Of a stretch of 34,261 bases of DNA, positions 8,331-17,749 are shown in pieces. Both the position numbers and the translations under genes were made by a program. The notes beneath the pieces were generated by a model, which ran no database searches, was not told the origin of the DNA, and saw only the letters and a program-made list of their open reading frames with translations. Within the stretch, counting starts at the first letter, position 1. Each line of letters begins with the position of its first letter. The stretch spans positions 1 through 34,261 of the forward strand of contig CALLJF010000035.1 in assembly GCA_938091495.1 (NCBI GenBank), given 5' to 3'. Origin of the DNA: an uncultured Nitrososphaerales archaeon. Its GTDB lineage: Archaea; Thermoproteota; Nitrososphaeria; Nitrososphaerales; JACAEJ01.

Positions 8331-9800
8331 TTATCGATTAACCTTCTTTATTCTATAGCCTTCTGGAATTTCTATTGCTTCTGAAAGGCTGAACTCACGC
8401 TTTAGAAATTTGCTTACATTATTATGCACAATCCCAAGCTTATAGCGACTTTTCAATAGCCTCATAAAGCTTAAGCTGACGTATCTTAATCGAAGCAAGA
8501 ACTTCTTAGATGCATAGTAGATCATGTTGTAAATCTCTTTTAAAGGAACGGCTTTAGGAGATATTTCTGGAGCATAGACTCCTTTCTCCCAGTGCTCATC
8601 CTCATTTAACAATCCCTTTGATACCAAATCTGCCCATAAAGGAGTCCCAGGATGAATTTCTAAAGGATGAAAGATCGGTACATCGATATCCAACTTTTGG
8701 GCAAAGTTGAGGGTATTCTGAATTTCTTCTCGAGTTTCGTCTGGAGCACCAACTATGAAAGAACCAACGATGATATCAATGCCAGCCTTTCTTGTAGCTT
8801 TGGTGACTGCTATGGATTGTGATGGTACTATTCCCTTTTTGTAGAAATCAAGGATTCTTTGATTCGCGCTTTCCATGCCATAGTAGATGATTCTACATCC
8901 GGCCTTGGCCATAGCCCTTAAAGAATCCATGGATATGCAGTCAACCCTGGCATCACAGACCCAATCCATATCAATCTTATTTTTCTTCATTAAATTGCAT
9001 AATTCTATCACTCTTTTTGGGTTCAAGGCAAAGTTGTCATCGACAAATAATATTTGCCTAAACCCTTGATGGTAAAGCATCTCTAACTCTTCCAAGATGT
9101 TTTCTGGAGACCTAGGCCTCCATCTTCGACGTGCAAATAGAGAACAAGCGCAATAAGTGCAATTGAAGGGACAACCACGAGAAGAGACTATAGAGGTGAA
9201 CTTTTTCGTAGCAACAGTTAATCCAGCAAGGGTTGATCTGTATTCTTTCTTTAGCAGACTTCTATCAGGAAAAGGAATTTTGTCCAATTCTTTGATAAGT
9301 GGCCTATCTGGTGTGAAGACTATTCTATCTCCTTCTCTAAAAACTATGCCTCTAACATCTTTGATGTCTTTTCCCTTTTCCAAGCAGTTTGCTATTTCTA
9401 GGCATGTAAACTCTCCTTCATCTCTGACTATCAAATCTACAAAGGGATATTTCCTTAAAATTCTCTCAGCATTAAAGGTAGCATGATAATTACCAAAAGC
9501 GATTTTGATGTTTGGGTTGATTTCTTTAACCTTCTCAGCTATGATTGCTGCTGATCTTCCTGAGCTAGATAATGTTGAAAAGCCTAGAAAGTCTGGGTCC
9601 TCTTTCTTAACCCATGATAATGCATCTTGAAGAGAAGTTTGACTTGCAGCGTCAAGAACAGAAACATCAAAACCATTTTGTTTTAGAAAAGTAGCAATAT
9701 ATAACAATCCTAAAGGGGGCCAAGATGCTGGAGCAGTAATAACATGAGTCCAAGATTCACTCGCTCCAGGGTTTATGAATGAGAACTTCATCTTAATCAC
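8331..9800 (-). CDS. B12-binding domain radical SAM protein
   Basis: N-terminal cobalamin-binding-like region, then SSRGCPFNCTYCACS (CxxxCxxC) and a radical SAM core. Confidence 0.93.
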   Translation of the reverse strand: MIKMKFSFINPGASESWTHVITAPASWPPLGLLYIATFLKQNGFDVSVLDAASQTSLQDALSWVKKEDPDFLGFSTLSSSGRSAAIIAEKVKEINPNIKIAFGNYHATFNAERILRKYPFVDLIVRDEGEFTCLEIANCLEKGKDIKDVRGIVFREGDRIVFTPDRPLIKELDKIPFPDRSLLKKEYRSTLAGLTVATKKFTSIVSSRGCPFNCTYCACSLFARRRWRPRSPENILEELEMLYHQGFRQILFVDDNFALNPKRVIELCNLMKKNKIDMDWVCDARVDCISMDSLRAMAKAGCRIIYYGMESANQRILDFYKKGIVPSQSIAVTKATRKAGIDIIVGSFIVGAPDETREEIQNTLNFAQKLDIDVPIFHPLEIHPGTPLWADLVSKGLLNEDEHWEKGVYAPEISPKAVPLKEIYNMIYYASKKFLLRLRYVSLSFMRLLKSRYKLGIVHNNVSKFLKREFSLSEAIEIPEGYRIKKVNR

Positions 9801-9884
9801 ATATAATGAACCATCTATCCAATTGTTTTGTAATAAAAGATTTGCTTTTTAAATAGTTTGGATTTCTCGATTTTGTTAATGAAA

Positions 9885-10301
9885 TCAAGCATTAAAATAA
9901 TTCAAGTTCTGAAGATAGTCGCCAAATCGACTCAACTCTTCTATATGCTTTATCTTTCCCTTACTCGCTTTTGCCAATTCTCTTCTGAAGAATAGGTCTA
10001 TCTTTCTACTCTTCTCTTGAAGGATCATGGCAGCCCTTTTTGTTAACGCTCTTCCTTTTTTATCCAGATCCAGAAGAAGAATTATCTTTTTGTACTTTTC
10101 AGCCTTAATGGCCAATTTTACTAAGCTTTCATTATGGCATAGCAAGAACAGATCTCCCTTAAATCCTATCGATTCAAGGGCCTTTGCATCACGCTGTCCC
10201 TCAACCACTACTAAAGCACCGTTTTTACATTCATCGTTTAATCTTTTCGTGAATAGCATCAATTCTTGAAGGGTATCTTGATTCGATTTAAAGTCTATCA
10301 T
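9885..10301 (-). CDS. TOPRIM-domain protein (UPF0292-like)
   Basis: VVVEGQRDAKALESIG and ILLLDLDKKGRALTKR TOPRIM motifs. Confidence 0.85.
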   Translation of the reverse strand: MIDFKSNQDTLQELMLFTKRLNDECKNGALVVVEGQRDAKALESIGFKGDLFLLCHNESLVKLAIKAEKYKKIILLLDLDKKGRALTKRAAMILQEKSRKIDLFFRRELAKASKGKIKHIEELSRFGDYLQNLNYFNA

Positions 10302-10365
10302 ACCATTTACCTTGGTGATAGCAATGAATAATAGTGTTCATTTTGAATATAAGTATTGTCTTATT

Positions 10366-10908
10366 CTACTTAAGGCTAAAGAAAAAATTCTCCACTCTTT
10401 TTGAGAATACTTTCCATTCTTCTATAGGAATTCTAAATTCAATGAATTTACACACCATTCCGCTGATAGGAAAGTCTGGCAAGTACTCATGAGTAAGAAT
10501 GTAATCTCTAGAAAAGGGAGGTTGATAAGGAATTGGAATTTGGTGAAAAAATGCATAGATTTCTAACTTGCCTTCTATCGATGATTGGATGATTTTGCTC
10601 AGGTAAAGTACTCTCATGTGAGGGATTTCAGTCTCTAGAGTAATGGGAAGGCTCGATCCAGCATCTATAAGGAACTTTGTAAGAATAGAGCCACGAGCTA
10701 CAACCTTGAATTCTAAGTTGCCATCTTCCTTTGGCAGATTAAAGTGGATTGCATACTTCATACTTTCCGATTCTACCAATTTGTCTGATCTATTATGGAG
10801 TATTATTTGAAAGGATATTGCAGGTCTTAGCTCTGGATCTTTGCCTATAGAGATCTTATCCAAAGTTACATCGAAATATTTGGAAACGTCAAAATAAGAA
10901 TTCATCAA
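10366..10908 (-). CDS. Hypothetical protein
   Basis: 180-aa ORF on the same strand as its neighbours; no recognised motif. Confidence 0.6.
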   Translation of the reverse strand: MMNSYFDVSKYFDVTLDKISIGKDPELRPAISFQIILHNRSDKLVESESMKYAIHFNLPKEDGNLEFKVVARGSILTKFLIDAGSSLPITLETEIPHMRVLYLSKIIQSSIEGKLEIYAFFHQIPIPYQPPFSRDYILTHEYLPDFPISGMVCKFIEFRIPIEEWKVFSKRVENFFFSLK

Positions 10909-11002
10909 ATTGGATTTAATGGCGTATCATATAAATAAGATGGATATATGAGCAAATGTATAGGAAAGAAAGTTGGAATAAAGAATTTTATGAATTTGAT
11001 TA

Positions 11003-11085
11003 GCTCCTGTCTGTCGCACGCCTGGGTAAACCCTATACTTCATCTTTTATCTGCTAGGGCCGTCAGCGAGCTTTTGGACAGGAGC
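11003..11085. ncRNA. Candidate structured RNA, strand unresolved
   Basis: 9-bp perfect closing helix GCTCCTGTC/GACAGGAGC; nested TCGC/GCGA and CCCTA/TAGGG; GC-rich island in AT-rich intergenic DNA. Confidence 0.5.
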
Positions 11086-11228
11086 CATAAAATGTTAATT
11101 AGATTCTATAGGTTAAGTTTTTTGTTTAACCCATGGATGCCAATCTTTACCATTGCTATTTATTTTTATGAAACTAATTCTTTTTTATTATCCTTAGCAT
11201 GCATTCGTATCTCCTAAGGAAGATCGGA

Positions 11229-11858
11229 TCAATGCTCCAAGTATTCTTCTATAATTCTTCTCTGGCTTCTCCTTAGAATTTCTAACAGCGTTGATGTAGT
11301 TATGTTCAGGCTTTTGGCTAGTTCTGAGAGATTTATTCTCTTTGGGTAGTCGAAATAGCCTGCTTCAAAAGCCGCCTGAATTATCTGCTCCTGCCTATTT
11401 GTCAAGACTCCTTTGACTCTCGTTCTAGTTATCTTGTTTATTTCAACTTCCAATCCTTTTTCAGCAAGCTTCTTCAATAGATGCTTGAACTGGTCGACCC
11501 CTCTCAGCATAAGAGTGTATTCTACATATCCATTTTTCTTGGTTCTAGCAGAGGTGAGAAAGCATTTTGATTCTGCGAATATTCTACAGGCGAGACAACT
11601 CGAAGTCTTTATTAAACCAAAAGCTCTACCTCTTCCAACTCTGATGATATCAGAATCACAGATGAGCTTATTTTGACTTATACTTTCTAATACCTCGTCA
11701 AGGATTTCGTCTGGCCCGGATATCTCCACAAGTTCCTCTGTACTACACTCTCCATCACTTGGTTTACAACCTTTGATCTTGATAATCACTGGGTACTTTT
11801 CAGTGATCTCTTCTATCCAAGTATTCGAAGTCTTAAGAATTAGGACAACCTCGATCAA
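11229..11858 (-). CDS. Bat-type HTH (HTH_10) transcriptional regulator
   Basis: C-terminal LTNRQEQIIQAAFEAGYFDYPKRINLSELAKSLNITTSTLLEILRRSQRRIIEEYL is typical of HTH_10; Cys-rich centre SSCLACRIFAESKCF. Confidence 0.9.
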   Translation of the reverse strand: MIEVVLILKTSNTWIEEITEKYPVIIKIKGCKPSDGECSTEELVEISGPDEILDEVLESISQNKLICDSDIIRVGRGRAFGLIKTSSCLACRIFAESKCFLTSARTKKNGYVEYTLMLRGVDQFKHLLKKLAEKGLEVEINKITRTRVKGVLTNRQEQIIQAAFEAGYFDYPKRINLSELAKSLNITTSTLLEILRRSQRRIIEEYLEH

Positions 11859-11900
11859 GGTTTACACCAAAAAGAAGACCTTATTCCAGCTTAACTGGGT

Positions 11901-12977
11901 TTAGGCCAAAGGAAGACCTAGCCTCTCAGCTATGCTCTTGTATGTCCTTAATGCTACCTCTTCATTGTGGATTCCTGAGCCAGAGGCTACCTGTAAGATA
12001 ACCACCCCTTCTTTCAGCACGCTCACCCTCACTTTATCATTATATTCAAAGGTTAAGCCCAACTTGCCCTCTGCCTTTAATATGATACCCTCGATCCGAA
12101 GCTTATTCGATATACTTTCTACGTTAAGCGACTTTCTTGTGTCGATGATGAATACGCCTCTTCCATCCCTCCCACATACACTGCTCACAGCCTTTTCGAG
12201 AGATCGAGATACTTCTGTTCTAGCTCCTCTACATGTAGGGCAATTGGCATTTTTCGATATTTCTAATAAATCAAAGCAGAAGTTCTCAAGGTCCACGAAC
12301 ATAAGACGATTTTTTAGGTGAGGTTCTTTTTTCAGTAGGATTCTGATAGCTTCTGATACTTCAATGCTGGAAACTATATCAAGAAGGGGCGTGAAGACTC
12401 CAACGGTTGCACACTTTTCCAAATCTTCGTCTCTTAGACCAGGGTAAAAGCATTCAAGACAAGCCGTTTCCCCAGGGATAAAAGTAGACACGTTTCCAAA
12501 GGTCTGGATAGCAGCCCCAAAGACGTATGGCATCTTCAGCTTCACAGCCGCCCTATTCAAGATATATCTGGCCCCTATGGTATCCAATCCATCTATAACC
12601 ACGTCTACTCCTTCTATCAGCTCTTCTACGTTGCTAGGTCTGATGGAGGTTGCGATAGGGTCTATTTCTACGCTGGAATTCAATATACTCAGTCTTTTTG
12701 TAGCGGCTTCGACTTTGGGTAGACCTATGCAGGATTCGTCATAAAGATACTGTCTATGGAGGTCTGATCTTGATACAACATCTCTATCTATGATACGAAG
12801 GTAACCTATGCCCATAGCCACTAACTTCAAGGCTATAGGAGAACCAAGCCCTCCTGCCCCCAAAAGGCATACTCTTCCATCTCTGAGAAGTGATTGCCCT
12901 TCATACCCTATGTAGTTCAGAGTTATCTGCCTTGAATACCTCTCCAAATCTTCATCTGTAAGATCGGTTCTTTCCAT
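11901..12977 (-). CDS. ThiF/MoeB/HesA family E1-like adenylyltransferase
   Basis: LLGAGGLGSPIALKLVAMGIGYLRIIDRDVVSRSDLHRQYLY; CxxC pairs (ACLEC, NCPTC). Confidence 0.95.
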   Translation of the reverse strand: MERTDLTDEDLERYSRQITLNYIGYEGQSLLRDGRVCLLGAGGLGSPIALKLVAMGIGYLRIIDRDVVSRSDLHRQYLYDESCIGLPKVEAATKRLSILNSSVEIDPIATSIRPSNVEELIEGVDVVIDGLDTIGARYILNRAAVKLKMPYVFGAAIQTFGNVSTFIPGETACLECFYPGLRDEDLEKCATVGVFTPLLDIVSSIEVSEAIRILLKKEPHLKNRLMFVDLENFCFDLLEISKNANCPTCRGARTEVSRSLEKAVSSVCGRDGRGVFIIDTRKSLNVESISNKLRIEGIILKAEGKLGLTFEYNDKVRVSVLKEGVVILQVASGSGIHNEEVALRTYKSIAERLGLPLA

Positions 12978-13022
12978 TTTAACCCCCTAAAAGAATACTA
13001 GACGGTCAGAAAACGAGTGAGG

Positions 13023-13304
13023 CTAACCTCCTCCTACAGCCGGCATAATTATAACACTATCTTTGTCTTTAAGCTTAGTCTTTAGTGAGTCAAGGAATCT
13101 AATATCCTTATTGTTTACGTATATATTTACAAATGGGCGTGGCGCACCATCATCATCAAGCACTCTTTTCTTAAAACTCTCGCCAAAACTTTTTACAAAC
13201 TCATCCAATAGCTCTGATATGTCCGAGGCTGAAACCTCAACTTCTTTCTTTCCACCCGTAGCTTCGATCAACCCACCGAAGAATCTCACCTTTACCTTAC
13301 CCAA
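13023..13304 (-). CDS. MoaD/ThiS-family beta-grasp sulfur carrier
   Basis: 93 aa with C-terminal IIMPAVGGG di-glycine tail; next to an E1-like gene. Confidence 0.92.
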   Translation of the reverse strand: MGKVKVRFFGGLIEATGGKKEVEVSASDISELLDEFVKSFGESFKKRVLDDDGAPRPFVNIYVNNKDIRFLDSLKTKLKDKDSVIIMPAVGGG

Positions 13305-13316
13305 ATGCCAACACCT

Positions 13317-14549
13317 CTAACCTAGAGAAGATGAAAGCGCTTCCAGTGTAGGCTCGATCTCGCTAAAAGCGAAGGTGTATTCGGATACAGCGTCGATGGT
13401 CTTTAACCCGTTCCCTGTCACACAGCATACCACTATATCATCCCTTCTAATCCTTCCCTCTTCGATAAGTCTTTTTGCCAGAGCTATGGTGACACTTCCT
13501 GCAGGCTCTGTAAAGATTCCTTCCGTCTTCGCCAAAAGCTTGATAGACTCAACTATCTCAAGATCTGAGACAGCACCCACAACTCCTTCGCTTCTTCTAA
13601 CTTCTCTTAAAACGTAAAGTCCATCTCCAGGATCGCCTATGGCTATACTCTTAGCGATGGTTTTTGGATGCTCAACCGGAAGGACCTTATCTGCTCCTAT
13701 TGTGAAGGCTTTTGCAATGGGCGCGCAACCTTCTGCCTGGGCACCATGAAGCCTTATCTTCTCCCCTTTTGTTAAACCAACCTTCTCCAGCTGTTGAAAG
13801 CCTCTTGAAATGGCGCAGAGTAAGGCTCCGCTGGCAACAGGGATGATAACATGATCTGGTCTATTCCAGTCTAGTTGCTCACAGATTTCAAAGGCAAGGG
13901 TCTTCGAGCCTTCACAGTAGTATGGTCGCGAAGTTATGTTCACTATGTTCCATCCATACAATTCTGATGCGAGATAGGCAAGCCGGTTTGCATCATCATA
14001 AGTCCCTCGAACTGGGATTATTTTTGCTCCGTAACTTGCTATCTGGGCTATCTTGCTAGATTCTATGCTCGATGGTGTAAAGACGTAGCATGGGAGATTC
14101 GCCTTACCTGCATGCGCTGCAACAGCCGCCGCAAGGTTCCCTGTTGAGACACAAGCTACAGCTGAATCCCCAAATTCTATGGCTTTTGAAACTGCCACTT
14201 CAGCCGGTCGATCCTTGAATGAAAAGGTCGGATTGACAGAATCATTCTTTACATATAAGTTTCTTATGCCAAGTGATTTGCCTAAGTTGACACATTTGAT
14301 TAGAGGTGTGAAGCCTGTGTTAAGATCAACAATGTTCTTCTTGTCGCTAATGGGCAGAAGCTCAGAGTACCTCCATATAGTGCGAGGTCTATTGTCAAAC
14401 GACGTTTTGCTAATATGTATTTTATCGTAATCATAGACTACATCGAGCGGGCCAAAGCATTTTTTGCATAAAGCAATCTTGATAGGTGGATACTCCGTTC
14501 CACACTCTCTGCACTTAAGAGATTTGACGAAGCTCATGGTAGTTGCCAC
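13317..14549 (-). CDS. thrC: Threonine synthase family PLP enzyme
   Basis: N-terminal CRECGTEYP...CKKC; PLP lysine motif NPTFSFKDRPAEVAV; ThrC-like C-terminus. Confidence 0.9.
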   Translation of the reverse strand: MATTMSFVKSLKCRECGTEYPPIKIALCKKCFGPLDVVYDYDKIHISKTSFDNRPRTIWRYSELLPISDKKNIVDLNTGFTPLIKCVNLGKSLGIRNLYVKNDSVNPTFSFKDRPAEVAVSKAIEFGDSAVACVSTGNLAAAVAAHAGKANLPCYVFTPSSIESSKIAQIASYGAKIIPVRGTYDDANRLAYLASELYGWNIVNITSRPYYCEGSKTLAFEICEQLDWNRPDHVIIPVASGALLCAISRGFQQLEKVGLTKGEKIRLHGAQAEGCAPIAKAFTIGADKVLPVEHPKTIAKSIAIGDPGDGLYVLREVRRSEGVVGAVSDLEIVESIKLLAKTEGIFTEPAGSVTIALAKRLIEEGRIRRDDIVVCCVTGNGLKTIDAVSEYTFAFSEIEPTLEALSSSLG

Positions 14550-14655
14550 ACCTTATGTAGCTCAAGTATTAATATATTTTTGATAAAAAAATTCCTTTTG
14601 GAATAATCTGTTTCCAGTATGTTGGCAAATCAAATTCTATAGTAAAAACTCTTCT

Positions 14656-14898
14656 TTATCTCCCTTTTTGGATGATGATGGTAAACACTTGATCTTTCTC
14701 TTTAACATCAATTATGATGTGCCCCTTGTTCTTCACTGTTTGAATCACACCTTTCAAGCTATCAGCATTATCGACCTCTATCCTTAGCTTTGAACCAACT
14801 TGAATCTTTTCTAGTTCTCTTATTGTCAATAGGTTAGTGTGAGGACAAAAGAGCCCCTTAAGGTCCAGCATCTTCTCATCGGTCATCTTCTTCACCAT
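14656..14898 (-). CDS. TusA-family sulfurtransferase
   Basis: LDLKGLFCPHTNLLTIRELEKIQVGSKLRIEVDN: TusA fold with CPHT in place of CPxP. Start may be MTDEKM at 14886. Confidence 0.85.
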   Translation of the reverse strand: MVKKMTDEKMLDLKGLFCPHTNLLTIRELEKIQVGSKLRIEVDNADSLKGVIQTVKNKGHIIIDVKEKDQVFTIIIQKGR

Positions 14899-15817
14899 AA
14901 ATCAAGGATTTTATTTCATCGAAGCCCAGTCTTTCGATCAAGGCTCCAAACCTCTCTTTCCTTACTCCATCCGCCAATCCTTCTTTTTCAAAGATCTTGA
15001 CAGCGCCTTCTATGATGGATAATACCATTTCTTCATCGGCGAATTCCATTACCTTCTTGGCTAGGCTTGGATGCCTACCTTGCTTTCCACCCAGAAATAT
15101 GGTTAGGCCTTCCTTCTCAGGCTCTATAGCATCGAAGGGGCACAGCCTTATGCAATCGCCACAGCAAACACATTTTTCAAAATCTATGACAGCCTTTTCA
15201 TCGACTATATTGATGGCTTTCTCCTTACATATGGCTACACAGACCTTGCAACCATTACAAATTTCTTCCTTAACTCTTGGTTTCACGACTCCTATGATGC
15301 CTATATCGTTAGAGTACACGTTGGCGCAGGAGTTCGGGCATCCAGCAATAGCTATCTTAAATTTACCCTTGAGGTTATAGCCAAGCTTTCTCTTATCTAT
15401 GAAATCCTTGATTCTATAGACTAGCTTTCTAGTACTAATGTTGGCATATTTACATTCAGGGTAGCCTGGGCAAGCTATGATGTTTCTAATCGTTGGACCA
15501 CACCCCCATGTGGGTGTACCGTTCTCCTTCAGCTTCTCCTGAATCTCGCTTAACCTTTCATAAGGCACTCCGGGTATCTGTATTCCCTGCCTTGTTGACA
15601 AGTGCACTTGCCCGTTACCATATTCATTGGCTAGTTTGCAGATGATCTCAAGTTGCTCTGCTGTAATAACCCCTGCTGGTATGCTGAGTCGACAGATAAA
15701 GAATTTTGGATCTCTTTGTTGAATTAATCCGTTTCTCCTCATCTCTGTCAATTCGGCTTTTGATAGCTTGTTCAGATCCTTGCTTAAGATTTCACTTAAA
15801 GAGTTTGCTTCTTCCAT
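14876..15817 (-). CDS. Nitrite/sulfite reductase domain plus 4Fe-4S ferredoxin domain
   Basis: Siroheme/Fe-S motifs ACPGYPECKYA and AGCPNSCAN; ferredoxin clusters CNGCKVCVAIC and CVCCGDCIRLCP. Start chosen at MEEANS. Confidence 0.92.
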   Translation of the reverse strand: MEEANSLSEILSKDLNKLSKAELTEMRRNGLIQQRDPKFFICRLSIPAGVITAEQLEIICKLANEYGNGQVHLSTRQGIQIPGVPYERLSEIQEKLKENGTPTWGCGPTIRNIIACPGYPECKYANISTRKLVYRIKDFIDKRKLGYNLKGKFKIAIAGCPNSCANVYSNDIGIIGVVKPRVKEEICNGCKVCVAICKEKAINIVDEKAVIDFEKCVCCGDCIRLCPFDAIEPEKEGLTIFLGGKQGRHPSLAKKVMEFADEEMVLSIIEGAVKIFEKEGLADGVRKERFGALIERLGFDEIKSLIYGEEDDR

Positions 15818-15831
15818 TCTATCACCAAATT

Positions 15832-16995
15832 CTAATCTTCTTCGATAAAGGGTTCCTTCCACCGAGTGATTACATCAGCAACTTCTGGCCTGATAAGTTC
15901 TGATGGCACCCTCCCCTCATTAACAATTGATTGCCTTATCTTTGTTCCGCTGAACTGTAAATGATATTCAGAACCATGGGGGCATATCTTCCTATTCACT
16001 ATAGAAAGGCATCTACTGCAATAGTAGAAGGATGGGAAAAATACGGGCGTAATACCAAGATCTGGAAATTCTGCAAAAGCCTCTTGGGCTGCATAAGGTG
16101 GGTAATAGTCCCCGATTCCTGCATGGTCTCTTCCTACTATAAAATGAGTGCAACCGAAATTCTTTCTCATTATGGCATGATGTATCGCTTCCCTTGGACC
16201 AGCGTACCTCATTTCAGTCTGTAGAACTCCGAAGACAACCCTTTCCATTGGGAAGTAGTTCGTAATCAAAGCTTTATAGGCATCTAGAATAACCTCATCT
16301 TTGAAATCTCCCTTCTTCTTCCTACCCAAAAGAGGATTGATAAAGAGCCCGTCAAAGAGAGACAAAGCCGTCTTTTGAATGCATTCATGTCCTTTGTGAG
16401 GGATATTCCTTGTCTGGAAGCCTACGACCGTCTTCCAACCTTTTGCTTTAAACAAACTCCTTGTGGCTGATGGTGCAAGGGCATATTCTTGAAAAGGAGT
16501 TATAAACTCTTCAACGAGATCTATCTTCCCTCCTAAAAGGATTTCTCTCATGTTATATGTCTTTACTACACCTGGATGTAATGGGTCTGTTGTTCCAAAG
16601 ACCTTTTCAGCAATCTCTTTCTTGTCAAACTTATAGATATCTTCTATATGCATAAGTGCAATTATTTCTTCATTGTAAATTAGTGCTATATCATCTCCCT
16701 CCTTTAAATCTTTAACATCTTCTTTAGAGACGTCTAGTAGGATAGGAATGGTCCATGGGAGACCTTTGGTAAGGCGCTTCCTTTCAAGTACGTTCAGATA
16801 GTCTTCTCTTACCATGAAGCCCTCTAGAGGACTTAGCACTCCTTTTCCTATGTTTCCCAGTTCTATACTAGTCTCTTTATCTATGTGAATCTTCGCCAAT
16901 TCTTTAGCTGTCTCCTTTGCTTTGTTCTTCATCTTGCCGACCAAGACTCTATCGATAAGTCTTCCGCCATGGGGTTTAGACAGATGATTATACAT
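15832..16995 (-). CDS. sat: Sulfate adenylyltransferase
   Basis: SKPHGGRLIDRVL start region; VGFQTRNIPHKGHE; GRDHAGIGDYYPPYAAQEAF. The track ORF is extended upstream into the neighbouring gene. Confidence 0.97.
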   Translation of the reverse strand: MYNHLSKPHGGRLIDRVLVGKMKNKAKETAKELAKIHIDKETSIELGNIGKGVLSPLEGFMVREDYLNVLERKRLTKGLPWTIPILLDVSKEDVKDLKEGDDIALIYNEEIIALMHIEDIYKFDKKEIAEKVFGTTDPLHPGVVKTYNMREILLGGKIDLVEEFITPFQEYALAPSATRSLFKAKGWKTVVGFQTRNIPHKGHECIQKTALSLFDGLFINPLLGRKKKGDFKDEVILDAYKALITNYFPMERVVFGVLQTEMRYAGPREAIHHAIMRKNFGCTHFIVGRDHAGIGDYYPPYAAQEAFAEFPDLGITPVFFPSFYYCSRCLSIVNRKICPHGSEYHLQFSGTKIRQSIVNEGRVPSELIRPEVADVITRWKEPFIEED

Positions 16996-17002
16996 TATCC
17001 AA

Positions 17003-17740
17003 TCACCTTCTAAGTCTATAGTGTAGCCCACACTCTTTTTCACCACGCTCCCACCACCAACGTCCAGCTCTTGGGTCTTCACCAGGCTTGACTGGTCTCG
17101 TGCAAGGCTCACAACCTATGCTTGGATAGCCTCTCTCATGTAGCTTATTGTAGGGAACGCTGTTCAGTCTTATGTAGTTCCAGACTTCATCAGAATTCCA
17201 TTCTGCCAATGGGTTGACCTTAACAATTTTATTGTTTTCCATATCCAGTTCGACCTTCCTTATGTTGGATCGCGTAGGCGTTTGGCTTCTTCTTAGACCT
17301 GTAATCCATGCGTCTAGCCCTGAAAGGGCTCTTTTTAGAGGCTCTACTTTCCTCACTTGGCAACAAAGATGACGGTGCCCTACGGACTTGTAGAATAAGT
17401 TGGGACCGTGCTCTCTTACCATCTGCTCTAATGCATTTGTCTGAGGATAGTAGACTTCGATTTTAATACCATATTTTTCTCTCACTGCATCCATGACATC
17501 GTAGGTCTCTTGGTGAAGCCTACCAGTGTCTAAGGTGAAGACCCTTACGTCTGGATCGATTTTATACATCATATCTATCAACACCATATCCTCTGCCCCA
17601 AAGCTGGAAGCTAAAGCAATTCTAGGATGGAACTCTTTAAGAGCCCATCTCAAGACCTCTTGAGGCTCCTTGCCTTCGAAGAATTGTGCTACCAAATCGA
17701 TTCTCTTCTGATCAAATCTTAATCTCATATTTTCAGCCAC
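17003..17740 (-). CDS. cysH: APS/PAPS reductase, probably APS-type (Fe-S)
   Basis: ALASSFGAEDMVLIDM, CCQVRKVEPL, ITGLRRSQTPTR and ECGLH; the Cys set of APS-type reductases. Confidence 0.93.
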   Translation of the reverse strand: MAENMRLRFDQKRIDLVAQFFEGKEPQEVLRWALKEFHPRIALASSFGAEDMVLIDMMYKIDPDVRVFTLDTGRLHQETYDVMDAVREKYGIKIEVYYPQTNALEQMVREHGPNLFYKSVGHRHLCCQVRKVEPLKRALSGLDAWITGLRRSQTPTRSNIRKVELDMENNKIVKVNPLAEWNSDEVWNYIRLNSVPYNKLHERGYPSIGCEPCTRPVKPGEDPRAGRWWWERGEKECGLHYRLRR

Positions 17741-17749
17741 TAACTACTA

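Noticed and set aside
10948-11217. 89-aa plus-strand ORF
   Set aside because: Spans the structured RNA candidate and AT-rich spacer; composition does not look coding.
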